A DNA stretch of 64,000 bases, taken from Bradyrhizobium guangdongense (GTDB taxonomy: Bacteria > Pseudomonadota > Alphaproteobacteria > Rhizobiales > Xanthobacteraceae). Shown here in pieces: positions 34,301 to 42,298 of the stretch (the stretch's first letter is position 1; each line of letters opens with the position of its first letter). The stretch spans positions 496,001 to 560,000 of the forward strand of contig NZ_CP030051.1 in assembly GCF_004114975.1 (NCBI RefSeq), written 5' to 3'. Made by a program: the position numbers and the translations under genes. The notes under the pieces are model-generated. The model ran no database searches. It was not told where the DNA came from and worked only from the letters and a program-made list of their open reading frames with translations.

Positions 34301-34957
34301 GCCCTGACCGAAAAAATCCCAAAGAGGCTCGACCGGGCCCTCGCTTCAGGCTTGGACTGGAAATCTCTGACGCGCGCCGCGCCACTGCTGGCGTCCCTGC
34401 CGGAGCCGGCACGGCGGCTCACGCGCTTGCTGGAAATTTCGCGTCATACCTCAATATTCAGTCAGGGCGACCGTCCCCACGCCATGTACTTCGTGCTCTC
34501 GGGAGAGGTGCGGCTTATCCGCCGTTCGAGGTCTGGAGGAGAGATCATCCTGCAGCGGGCACGTCACGGCTTCCTCGCCGAGGCCAGCCTCGATCAACCC
34601 GCCTATCATTGCGATGCAGTCGCCGCGCAGCCATCGTCGCTGTTGGCGATCCCCCGAAAAGCATTCAGCAAAGCGCTTGTGGTCCCCGAATTTCGCAATG
34701 GGTGGATCGCCCATCTGGCGCGGGAGCTTCGTAAAGTGCGTGCCAATGCGGAAAGGCTCAGCCTGAGAACGGCGCGGGAGCGAGTCCTCCATTTCATCGA
34801 GACTGAAGGCGACAGCGGCGTCGTCAATCTGAGCCAATCCAAGAAGGATTGGGCGGCTGAGCTCGGGCTTACGCACGAGGCGCTCTACCGGGCGCTGGCG
34901 CAAATGGCGAAGGGCGGAGAACTGATCGTGGAGCGCTCGCGATTGACTTTGCGATGA
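34298..34957 (+). CDS. Crp/Fnr-family transcriptional regulator (second)
   Basis: A 219-residue protein. The beta-roll domain spans about 40-130 (SIFSQGDRPHAMYFVLSGEVRLIRR, HGFLAEASLD). A winged HTH lies at about 160-215 (WAAELGLTHEALYRALAQMAKGGELI). It lacks FNR-type cysteines and its nucleotide cassette departs from CRP, so the effector is unknown. There is no Shine-Dalgarno sequence before the ATG; the start codon lies inside a palindrome, which may point to leaderless translation. It probably controls the divergent cytochrome gene. Confidence 0.82.
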   Translation: MALTEKIPKRLDRALASGLDWKSLTRAAPLLASLPEPARRLTRLLEISRHTSIFSQGDRPHAMYFVLSGEVRLIRRSRSGGEIILQRARHGFLAEASLDQPAYHCDAVAAQPSSLLAIPRKAFSKALVVPEFRNGWIAHLARELRKVRANAERLSLRTARERVLHFIETEGDSGVVNLSQSKKDWAAELGLTHEALYRALAQMAKGGELIVERSRLTLR

Positions 34958-35012
34958 GCCCGCAACTGCTCGCCCTCATGAAGCCGACGTCTGTCTCCTG
35001 CGAGCACGCACC

Positions 35013-35552
35013 CTAATACGCCTGCTTCGCGTCCGCCTCTTCGCTGGTCTGAATCAGATCGAGGCTCTGCTCGATCTTGCCGAGCAGTGCCGAGAGCTGC
35101 CTGCGTTCCTGCGCCGAGAGGCAGGCGAGGATCTCATCTTCCCGCCGCAGCAGTTGCGGGAAGAGCTCTTCGTAGAGCGCGCGGCCCTTCGTCGTCAGTT
35201 GCAGGCGGAACTCGCGGCGGTCGGCTTCGTTCTCGACGCGCTCGATCAGTTTCTCATGCAGCAGCGCGGTCACCGCGCGGCTGATGGTGGATTTATGCGT
35301 GCGGGTGCATTGCGCGATGAACTGCGCGCTGCAGGCATCGTTGCGGAATCCGAGCGTCGCAATCACCCGCCAGGCCGGAATGTCGAGGCCGTGACGCTCC
35401 TGATATTCGACCGCGAGCGCGGAACTCACCTCCGCTGCGAGCCGGTTGAGGCGGAACGGCACGAATCTGAACAGATCGAGCCGCGCCTTTGCCTTCGGCG
35501 TTGGCGGATCTGCCTCGCGTGCCTTCAGCGCAGTGTCTGTCGTCCTCGCCAA
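35013..35552 (-). CDS. MarR-family transcriptional regulator of the aromatic catabolic cluster
   Basis: A 179-residue regulator with a winged HTH at about 60-125 (QFIAQCTRTHKSTISRAVTALLHEKLIERVENEADRRE, wing included) flanked by dimerisation helices. It is divergent from the FAD monooxygenase that begins the homogentisate cluster. Two ATAGTTG elements lie in the shared promoter region. It most likely represses the cluster and is released by an aromatic intermediate, as MarR regulators next to homogentisate genes usually are; the ligand is inferred. Confidence 0.85.
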   Translation of the reverse strand: MARTTDTALKAREADPPTPKAKARLDLFRFVPFRLNRLAAEVSSALAVEYQERHGLDIPAWRVIATLGFRNDACSAQFIAQCTRTHKSTISRAVTALLHEKLIERVENEADRREFRLQLTTKGRALYEELFPQLLRREDEILACLSAQERRQLSALLGKIEQSLDLIQTSEEADAKQAY

Positions 35553-35567
35553 GGAGAGTGCTCCGAA

Positions 35568-35620
35568 ATATAGTTGACGGCCGTCCGGCTCCGGTCCAAA
35601 ATAGTTGCACGTGAGACTAT
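35568..35620. promoter_or_regulatory. Candidate MarR operator sites
   Basis: ATAGTTG occurs at 35570-35576 and again at 35601-35607. The second copy starts a 20-base imperfect palindrome ATAGT...ACTAT (35601-35620) that holds a CACGTG core. Both copies lie between the MarR start (35552) and the monooxygenase start (35663). Confidence 0.5.
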
Positions 35621-35662
35621 CTAGCAGATCAGTCCCTTCCTGACCAGAGCCGAGGTTAGTGT

Positions 35663-37291
35663 ATGGCTCCCGCCAATACGCATCGGGCCAAAATCCAGTT
35701 CGGCTATCGCCGTCACGGCGACCAGGATCGCCCCGGCCAAAGTCCGGCCGAGCATCCGGTGGTAATCGTTGGCGCCGGTCCGGTCGGGCTGTCGCTGGCG
35801 ATCGATCTCGCCCAGCGCGGCCAGCGCGTCGTCCTCTTAGATGATGCCGACCGCATCGGCGAAGGCTCGCGCGCGATCTGCTTCTCCAAGCGTTCGCTGG
35901 AATATTGGGACCGGCTCGGCGTCGCCGACCGCATGGTTGCCAAGGGCGTGGTGTGGAGCGTCGGCCGCATCTTTCATGGCGAACAGCAGCTCTATCAGTT
36001 CAACCTGCTCCCGGAGGATGGGCACAAGCGGCCGGCGTTCATCAATCTGCAGCAATATTACGCCGAGGCCTATCTGGTCGATCGCATCCAGGATCTGCCT
36101 GCGGTCGACCTGCGCTGGCGGAACAAGGTGACGGCGCTGGAGCAACGCAACGATTCGGCCCTCCTGACGATCGAAACGCCCGAGGGCGCCTATCGCCTGC
36201 AGGCGCAATATGTCGTCGCCTGCGACGGCGCGCGCTCCTCGCTGCGGCAGATGGTCGGCGCCGACTTCGCGGGGCAGGTGTTCGAGGATCAGTTCCTGAT
36301 CGCCGACGTCAAGATGACCGCGGAATTCCCGACCGAGCGCTGGTTCTGGTTCGATCCGCCATTCCATGCAGGACGCTCGGCGCTGCTGCACCGGCAGCCC
36401 GACGATGTCTGGCGCATCGACCTTCAGCTCAACCGCTATGCCGACCCGCTTCTCGAGAAGAAGCCCGAGAATGTGCGGCCGCGGATTGCGCGCATGCTCG
36501 GCCACGACAAGTTCGAGTTCGAGTGGATCTCGCTCTACAAATTCCAATGCCGCCGGATGGATCGCTTCATCCACGGCCGCGTGGTCTTTGCCGGCGACTC
36601 CGCGCACCAGGTCTCGCCGTTCGGCGCGCGCGGGGCCAATTCCGGGCTCGAAGACGCTGAAAATCTGTCCTGGAAGCTCGATCGGGTGCTGCGTGGCACC
36701 TCGCCCGCAAGCCTGCTCGAAAGCTACCATGTCGAGCGCAGCATGGCGGCCGACGAGAATATCCGCGAATCCACCCGCTCGACCGATTTCATGGCGCCGA
36801 ACTCGCACCAGGAGGCGCGGCTACGCAAGGCGGTGCTGTCGCTCGCCAACGAGACCGAGTTCGGCAAGCGCATGGTCAATGGCGGGCGGCTTTCGGTGCC
36901 GTGCAGCTATGATTCGCCGCTGTCGTCTTCAGACGCGGATGCGTGGCGCGGCGGGCCATCTCCTGGCTGTTCCATGCCGGACGCGCCCGTTGCCACACGC
37001 GCGGGCGAGCTGGCCTATCTGACGGATGCGTTCCGCAACGGTGGAACGGACTTTACCCTGCTGTCGTTCAGCAATGGCGCGGCGATTGATGTGCCCGAAG
37101 GCGTCAAGGATATCAGCATCGGCGGCGAGCGCGGGCTCGCCGATCCGCAAGGCCTCGTCGCCAAGCGCTACGATGCTGAGCCGGGCTCTGCCTATCTGCT
37201 CAGGCCCGATGGCTATGTCGCAGCACGCTTCCGCCACCCGACCGCGGCCGCGATTGCGGCCGCCCTTGCGCGTGCGGAAGGCTTGAACTGA
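35663..37291 (+). CDS. FAD-dependent aromatic monooxygenase (MhpA/PheA-type), possible 3-hydroxyphenylacetate 6-hydroxylase
   Basis: A 542-residue class A flavoprotein hydroxylase. The Rossmann motif VVIVGAGPVGLSLAIDLAQRG lies at about 33-53, the DG motif VVACDGARSSLR at about 185-196 and the GD motif VVFAGDSAHQVSPFGARG at about 305-322. The C-terminal thioredoxin-like part is lengthened, as in MhpA and phenol hydroxylase relatives. It is immediately followed by a small DUF2783 protein and sits in the homogentisate cluster. This suggests it makes homogentisate from 3-hydroxyphenylacetate, as the MhaA/MhaB pair does in Pseudomonas; that substrate is inferred. 3-(3-hydroxyphenyl)propionate is the alternative. 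Confidence 0.85.
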   Translation: MAPANTHRAKIQFGYRRHGDQDRPGQSPAEHPVVIVGAGPVGLSLAIDLAQRGQRVVLLDDADRIGEGSRAICFSKRSLEYWDRLGVADRMVAKGVVWSVGRIFHGEQQLYQFNLLPEDGHKRPAFINLQQYYAEAYLVDRIQDLPAVDLRWRNKVTALEQRNDSALLTIETPEGAYRLQAQYVVACDGARSSLRQMVGADFAGQVFEDQFLIADVKMTAEFPTERWFWFDPPFHAGRSALLHRQPDDVWRIDLQLNRYADPLLEKKPENVRPRIARMLGHDKFEFEWISLYKFQCRRMDRFIHGRVVFAGDSAHQVSPFGARGANSGLEDAENLSWKLDRVLRGTSPASLLESYHVERSMAADENIRESTRSTDFMAPNSHQEARLRKAVLSLANETEFGKRMVNGGRLSVPCSYDSPLSSSDADAWRGGPSPGCSMPDAPVATRAGELAYLTDAFRNGGTDFTLLSFSNGAAIDVPEGVKDISIGGERGLADPQGLVAKRYDAEPGSAYLLRPDGYVAARFRHPTAAAIAAALARAEGLN

Positions 37292-37299
37292 GGTCCCGG

Positions 37300-37533
37300 A
37301 TGTCGTTGTCCACCAGCTCCAATTTCGCGCGCCCCGATGACGCCTTTCGTGCCATCGTCGAGGCGCATCGCGGCCTCACTGACGAGCAGAGCGCGGATTT
37401 CGACGCGGCGCTGGTCCTGATTCTCGCCAACCATATCGGCGACATCGACGTGTTGCGTCAGGCGATCGCCCTGGCGAAGCGGCGCATGATCGACGGCCAG
37501 CAGCAACAACAGCAACAACAGCAACAACAGTAA
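37300..37533 (+). CDS. DUF2783 small protein with C-terminal polyglutamine tract
   Basis: A 77-residue protein beginning eight bases after the monooxygenase stop, so certainly in the same operon. Residues 8-60 match DUF2783 (FARPDDAFRAIVEAHRGLTDEQ, DFDAALVLILANHIGD). The last eleven residues are all Gln, encoded by a 9-base unit CAGCAACAA repeated three times plus CAG (37498-37530). It is plausibly the coupling subunit of the preceding flavoprotein. Confidence 0.8.
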   Translation: MSLSTSSNFARPDDAFRAIVEAHRGLTDEQSADFDAALVLILANHIGDIDVLRQAIALAKRRMIDGQQQQQQQQQQQ

Positions 37534-37552
37534 CCGTGCAAGGAAAGAACTG

Positions 37553-38509
37553 ATGGCGAAGAACTTCGCATCCACCGGCGATCTCGCCGAGAAGAAGATC
37601 ACCTTTTCCGAGATCGGCACCGATCTCTACGCCTTCACCGCGGAGGGTGATCCGAACACGGCCGTGATCGTCGGTGACGACGGCTGCCTGGTGTTCGATG
37701 CGCAGGCGACGCCGGCAATGGCGAACAAGGTGATCGAGCGCGTCCGCAAAGTCACGGACAAGCCGATCAAATATGTCGTGCTGTCGCACTATCACGCGGT
37801 GCGCGTGCTCGGGGCCTCCGCCTACAAAGCGCAAGGCATCGTCGCCTCGCAGGAAACCTATCGTCTGATCGAGGAGCGCGGCAAGCAGGATTGGGATTCC
37901 GAGTATGGCCGTTTTCCGCGCCTGTTCCAGGACGCGCAGAGCATTCCCGGCCTGACCTGGCCGACGCTGACCTTCGAAGGCGAGATGTCGATCTATCTCG
38001 GCAAGCGCGAGGTGCGGCTGCTGCAGCTCGGTGCCGGCCACACCTCCGGCGACATCGTCGCCTGGGTGCCGGATTCCGAGGTGATGTTCTCCGGCGACCT
38101 GATCGAATATCACTCGGCCTGCTATTGCGGCGATGCGCATTTGCGCGAATGGCCGATGACGCTGAACGAGATCCGCAATTTCAATCCCAAGGCAATTGCG
38201 CCGGGCCGCGGCGATGCGCTGAAGGGCACCGCCACCGTGCGCGAAGCCATCGCGATGACGCGCGATTTCGTCGCCTCGCTCTATGGCGCCGCCGAAATCT
38301 CGGTCGCAAAGGGACGCACGCTCAAGGAGTCCATGGCGGCGACGCGCGAGGTGATGGATCCGAAATTCTCCAGCTTCGCGATCTACGAGCACTGCCTGCC
38401 GTTCAATGTGTCGCGCGCCTATGACGAGGCGTCGGGGATCGACGACCCCGTGATCTGGACCGACAAGCGCGACCAGGAAATGTGGGCGGCCCTGCAAGGA
38501 GGAGGATAG
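37553..38509 (+). CDS. MBL-fold protein with altered zinc motif, in the homogentisate operon
   Basis: A 318-residue metallo-beta-lactamase-fold protein. The usual HxHxDH is replaced by [12 protein letters not shown], so the first two His remain but the Asp and third His are missing. Later ligand motifs persist ([29 protein letters not shown]). It may bind one metal, use a different set of ligands, or be a non-hydrolytic member. AAGGAAAG precedes the ATG, 19 bases after the DUF2783 gene. hmgA begins three bases after its stop. It probably acts in the same aromatic pathway, but the step is unknown. Confidence 0.8.
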   Translation: MAKNFASTGDLAEKKITFSEIGTDLYAFTAEGDPNTAVIVGDDGCLVFDAQATPAMANKVIERVRKVTDKPIKYVVLSHYHAVRVLGASAYKAQGIVASQETYRLIEERGKQDWDSEYGRFPRLFQDAQSIPGLTWPTLTFEGEMSIYLGKREVRLLQLGAGHTSGDIVAWVPDSEVMFSGDLIEYHSACYCGDAHLREWPMTLNEIRNFNPKAIAPGRGDALKGTATVREAIAMTRDFVASLYGAAEISVAKGRTLKESMAATREVMDPKFSSFAIYEHCLPFNVSRAYDEASGIDDPVIWTDKRDQEMWAALQGGG

Positions 38510-38511
38510 TC

Positions 38512-39858
38512 ATGAACATCAATACCTCGCCTGACCAGATCATCCGCAGCTCGGCGCAGGTGACGCCGGGCTACATGTCAGGCTTCGGCAACAGTTTTGA
38601 GACCGAGGCGCTGCCGGGCGCGTTGCCGATCGGGCGCAACTCGCCGCAGCGCTGCGCCTACGGGCTCTATGCCGAGCAGCTCTCGGGCTCGCCGTTCACC
38701 GCGCCGCGCGGCGCCAATGAGCGCTCCTGGCTCTATCGCATCCGTCCCTCGGTGAAGCATTCCGGACGCTTCGAGAAGGTCGATGCCGGCCTGTGGCGGT
38801 CGGCGCCGTGCCACGAATACGATCTGCCGATCGCGCAGCTGCGCTGGGACCCGACGCCGCTGCCGAACGACGAGGTCACCTTCGTCCAGGGCGTGCAGAC
38901 CATGACGACGGCGGGTGACGTGAATACGCAGGCCGGCATGGCCGCGCATGTCTATCTCATCACCAAATCGATGGTGAACCAGCACTTCTACAATGCCGAC
39001 GGCGAGCTGATGTTCGTGCTTCAGCAGGGCAACTTACGCTTCGGCACCGAGTTCGGCCGCATCGATGCCGAGCCCGGCGAGATCGTGGTGATCCCGCGCG
39101 GCGTCAAGTTCCGCGTCGAGATTCCGAACGGGCCGGCGCGCGGCTATCTCTGCGAAAACTATGGCGGTGCCTTCACGCTGCCGGAGCGCGGGCCGATCGG
39201 CGCCAACTGTCTCGCCAACGCGCGCGACTTCCTCACGCCGGTCGCGAACTACGAGGACAAGGACACGCCGACCGAGCTGTTCGTGAAGTGGGGCGGGGCG
39301 CTGTTCAAGACGAACCTGCCGCATTCGCCGATCGACGTGGTCGCCTGGCACGGCAATTACGCGCCCTACAAATACGATCTGCGCACCTTCTCGCCGGTCG
39401 GCGCGATCGGCTTCGACCATCCCGATCCCTCGATCTTCACTGTGCTGACCTCGCCGTCGGAGACGGCGGGCACCGCGAATATCGACTTCGTCATCTTCCC
39501 CGAGCGCTGGATGGTGGCCGACAACACCTTCCGTCCGCCCTGGTATCACATGAACATCATGAGCGAGTTCATGGGGCTGATCTACGGCGTCTACGACGCC
39601 AAGCCGCAAGGCTTCGTCCCCGGCGGCATGAGCCTGCACAATTGCATGCTGCCGCACGGCCCCGACCGCGACGCCTTCGAGCACGCCAGCAATGGCGAAT
39701 TGAAGCCGGTGAAGCTCACCGGCACCATGGCCTTCATGTTCGAGACCCGCTATCCGCAGCGGGTCACCGCCCACGCCGCGAAGTCGTCGACGCTGCAGGA
39801 CGATTATGCCGATTGCTGGAAGGGCCTCGAGAAGAAGTTCGATCCGAGCAACCCGTAG
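38512..39858 (+). CDS. hmgA: Homogentisate 1,2-dioxygenase
   Basis: A 448-residue non-heme iron dioxygenase that opens the ring of homogentisate to 4-maleylacetoacetate. Family-diagnostic stretches are [19 protein letters not shown] (20-38), [15 protein letters not shown] and [18 protein letters not shown], which supplies the iron-binding His and Glu. [13 protein letters not shown] supplies the last His. The length is that of the family. AAGGAGGAGG (38496-38505) lies seven bases before the ATG and inside the end of the MBL gene, indicating tight operon coupling. A palindromic repeat follows before fahA. Confidence 0.96.
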   Translation: MNINTSPDQIIRSSAQVTPGYMSGFGNSFETEALPGALPIGRNSPQRCAYGLYAEQLSGSPFTAPRGANERSWLYRIRPSVKHSGRFEKVDAGLWRSAPCHEYDLPIAQLRWDPTPLPNDEVTFVQGVQTMTTAGDVNTQAGMAAHVYLITKSMVNQHFYNADGELMFVLQQGNLRFGTEFGRIDAEPGEIVVIPRGVKFRVEIPNGPARGYLCENYGGAFTLPERGPIGANCLANARDFLTPVANYEDKDTPTELFVKWGGALFKTNLPHSPIDVVAWHGNYAPYKYDLRTFSPVGAIGFDHPDPSIFTVLTSPSETAGTANIDFVIFPERWMVADNTFRPPWYHMNIMSEFMGLIYGVYDAKPQGFVPGGMSLHNCMLPHGPDRDAFEHASNGELKPVKLTGTMAFMFETRYPQRVTAHAAKSSTLQDDYADCWKGLEKKFDPSNP

Positions 39859-39861
39859 TCT

Positions 39862-40018
39862 TCTTCCCCTCTCCCCTTGTGGGAGAGGGTGGCTCGTCGC
39901 GCAGCGGCGAGACGGGTGAGGGGTCTCTCTCCGCGAGCGCATCTCTCACATCTGAACACGCGGACAGAACCCCTCATCCGGCGCTTCGCGCCAGCTTCTC
40001 CCACAAGGGGAAGGAAGA
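39862..40018. repeat. Palindromic element between hmgA and fahA
   Basis: The left end CCCCTCTCCCCTTGTGGGAGAGG forms a hairpin (from 39866), and the right end CTTCTCCCACAAGGGGAAGG (to 40014) is its complement. Further paired arms lie inside (GGGTGAGGGG versus CCCCTCATCC, and GCTCGTCGCGCAGCGGCGAG). It is the same class as 18575-18736. It interrupts an otherwise compact operon and could trim or stabilise mRNA. Confidence 0.8.
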
Positions 40019-40034
40019 AAGAACCGAGTCAAAC

Positions 40035-41309
40035 GTGACAATCCATCCCAACGACCCCAGCCTCCGCTCCTTCATCGAGGTCGATCCCGCCTCCGACTTC
40101 CCGATCCAGAACCTGCCCTATGGCGTGTTCTCGACCCCAGGCAATCCGACGCCGCGGGTCGGCATCGCGATCGGCGATTACGTGCTCGATCTCTGGGAGC
40201 TGGAGCAGGACTCGCGGCTCGACGTCGGACCCCTCGGCGTGTTCTCCGGGCCCTCGCTCAATGCCTTCATGGCGCTCGGGCCAAAGGTCTGGAGCAGGAC
40301 CCGCGCGCGCATCAGCGAACTGTTGCGGCACGATCATCCCGAGCTGCGCGATAACGAGGAGCTGCGCAGGCAGGCGCTGGTGCCGATGCGCGATGCAAAG
40401 CTGCATCTGCCCATCGCGGTTTCCGGCTACACCGATTTCTATTCCTCCAAAGAGCACGCCACCAATGTCGGCGTAATGTTTCGCGGCAAGGACAATGCGC
40501 TGCAGCCGAACTGGCTGCACATGCCGATCGCCTATAACGGCCGCGCCTCCACCGTCGTGGTGTCGGGTACCAAGGTGAAGCGGCCGCGCGGGCAGTTGAA
40601 GCCGCCGAATGTGGAGGTGCCGAGCTTTGCGCCCTGCAAGCGGCTCGATTTCGAGCTGGAGATGGGCGTCGTGATCGGCCAGCCCTCGCCGATGGGCGGC
40701 ATGCTCAGCGAGCAACAGGCCGAAGAGATGATCTTCGGGTTCGTGCTGCTCAACGATTGGAGCGCCCGCGACATCCAGCAATGGGAATATGTGCCGCTCG
40801 GCCCGTTCCTGGCCAAGGCGTTTGCGACGTCGATCAGCCCATGGGTGGTGACGCGCGAGGCGCTGGAGCCGTTCCGCGTGAAGGGGCCCGAGCAGGAGCC
40901 GGTGCCGCTCGATTATCTCAAGCAGACCAGGCCCCAGAACTACGATATCGCGCTCGACGTCGCCTTGCGCGCGGCCGGCGCCAATGCGCCTGCCGGCATC
41001 AGCCGCACCAATTTCAAATACATGTACTGGTCCTCGGTGCAGCAGCTGATGCACCACGCCTCCTCCGGCTGCGCCATGAATGTCGGCGATCTCTTAGGAA
41101 GCGGCACCATCTCCGGTCCGGAGAAGAACCAGCGCGGCAGCCTGCTCGAGATCAGCTGGAACGGCACCGAACCGGTCGAACTGCCCGGCGGCGTCAAGCG
41201 CTCGTTCCTGGAGGACGGCGACAGCCTCGTGATGCGCGGCTGGTGCCAGGGCAACGGCTATCGCGTCGGATTCGGCGAGGTCGAGGGGACGATTTTGCCG
41301 GCGGAGTAG
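40035..41309 (+). CDS. fahA: Fumarylacetoacetase
   Basis: A 424-residue hydrolase splitting fumarylacetoacetate to fumarate and acetoacetate, the last step of the pathway. The start is GTG at 40035-40037 (VTIHPNDPSLRSF); the frame is open far upstream, but that part lies antisense-like over hmgA and the repeat. Family motifs: SGYTDFYSSKEHATNVG (metal Asp), DFELEMGVVIG (the two metal Glu) and LLNDWSARDIQQWEY (metal Asp), with a C-terminal SFLEDGDSLVMRGW. It lies 176 bases after hmgA, separated by the palindromic element. It ends two bases from the convergent DUF1272 gene. Confidence 0.95.
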   Translation: MTIHPNDPSLRSFIEVDPASDFPIQNLPYGVFSTPGNPTPRVGIAIGDYVLDLWELEQDSRLDVGPLGVFSGPSLNAFMALGPKVWSRTRARISELLRHDHPELRDNEELRRQALVPMRDAKLHLPIAVSGYTDFYSSKEHATNVGVMFRGKDNALQPNWLHMPIAYNGRASTVVVSGTKVKRPRGQLKPPNVEVPSFAPCKRLDFELEMGVVIGQPSPMGGMLSEQQAEEMIFGFVLLNDWSARDIQQWEYVPLGPFLAKAFATSISPWVVTREALEPFRVKGPEQEPVPLDYLKQTRPQNYDIALDVALRAAGANAPAGISRTNFKYMYWSSVQQLMHHASSGCAMNVGDLLGSGTISGPEKNQRGSLLEISWNGTEPVELPGGVKRSFLEDGDSLVMRGWCQGNGYRVGFGEVEGTILPAE

Positions 41310-41310
41310 C

Positions 41311-41622
41311 CTATCGCTTCTCCGGCGGCACGTCGCGAATGCGCGCGCAATGCGCCGCGACGTCGTCCAGGCTATACTTCAGATGCACCCGCTTGTCCGA
41401 GGGCGCCTGTTTGCTCGTGCACACGCCCGGCCGCCACTCCTGCGTCGGGCGGATCGGGCGCGGGGCGAAGCCGCCGCCGCAGTTTGGGCAGACGTTGAAA
41501 AGTTTCGTCTCGACGCACTCCGCACAGAACGTGCATTCATAGGAGCAGATCCGCGCATCAAGCGCATCAGGCGGCAGGTCGCGGTCGCAATACTCGCAGT
41601 TGGGTCGAAGCTGGAGCGCCAT
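41311..41622 (-). CDS. DUF1272 zinc-ribbon protein
   Basis: A 103-residue cytoplasmic protein. The DUF1272 core runs from 1 to 60: LRPNCEYCDRDLPPD, ARICSYECTFCAECVE and NVCPNCGGGFAPRP. Four CxxC or near pairs suggest two zinc sites. Family function is unknown. It converges tail to tail with fahA. Confidence 0.85.
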   Translation of the reverse strand: MALQLRPNCEYCDRDLPPDALDARICSYECTFCAECVETKLFNVCPNCGGGFAPRPIRPTQEWRPGVCTSKQAPSDKRVHLKYSLDDVAAHCARIRDVPPEKR

Positions 41623-41696
41623 GGCCTAAGTCTCCCGGATTGGCCGCGATGATTGCAGATCGCGCCCGCGACTCGAATGGCGTAGTTCCCTCGATT

Positions 41697-42176
41697 TCAG
41701 CCAGCCTTCAGATCCTTCAGCGGCAGCTTCGCGCTTTCCTTGAGCCGGTCGAGCACGATCGAGGAGCGCACATGCGCCACGCTCTGGTGCGGCATCAACA
41801 CGTCATTGACGAGATTGGACAGGCCCTTCAGGTCGCGCAGCACGGCCTTGAGCACGTAATCGGCATCGCCGGTGAGCGAATAGGCCTCCTGGATCTCGTC
41901 GATCCGGTTCACCAGCGCGCGGAAGCGCTTGGAATTATCAGGCGAGTGGGTCGAAAGCCCCACCTGGATGAAGGCGATCACGCCGAAGCCGAGCGCCTCG
42001 CTGGAAAGATCGGCGTGATAGCCCGCGATCACCTTCTCCTCCTCCAGCCGCATCCGTCGCCGCGAGCATTGCGAGGCCGACAGGCCGGCGAGGTCGGCCA
42101 GCTCCTGGTTGGTGAGGCGGCCGTCGTCCTGCAGCGCGCTGAGGATTTTGAGGTCGAAGGCGTCCACTGGAATCAT
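41697..42176 (-). CDS. Lrp/AsnC-family regulator, divergent from hppD
   Basis: A 159-residue protein starting at ATG 42174-42176 (MIPVDAFDLKIL). The HTH occupies about 1-60 (LKILSALQDDGRLTNQELADLAGLS, CSRRRMRLEEE). The RAM ligand-binding domain lies at about 70-150 (AFIQVGLSTH, EIQEAYSLTGDADYVLKAVLRDL). Lrp-type proteins often sense amino acids. Divergence from hppD suggests it activates tyrosine/phenylalanine breakdown in response to the amino acid, which is inference from position. Confidence 0.88.
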   Translation of the reverse strand: MIPVDAFDLKILSALQDDGRLTNQELADLAGLSASQCSRRRMRLEEEKVIAGYHADLSSEALGFGVIAFIQVGLSTHSPDNSKRFRALVNRIDEIQEAYSLTGDADYVLKAVLRDLKGLSNLVNDVLMPHQSVAHVRSSIVLDRLKESAKLPLKDLKAG

Positions 42177-42298
42177 GCGTGAGTCGTCCCGTCCGTGCAC
42201 GGATCGTGCATAGAATAGCGAAACCGCGTCTCATTTGCACGCTCTTTGCGGGCCTCATGAAGGATAATTCAGCCAGCAGCAATTTGGGAGAACCGCCA

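Noticed and set aside
37498..37530. CAGCAACAA repeats considered as a CRISPR-like or mobile repeat
   Set aside because: No spacers; it is an in-frame polyglutamine microsatellite.
39288..41309. A 673-codon frame that would extend fahA into hmgA
   Set aside because: The extra N-terminal part overlaps hmgA in another frame and the palindromic repeat; fahA homology begins at GTG 40035.
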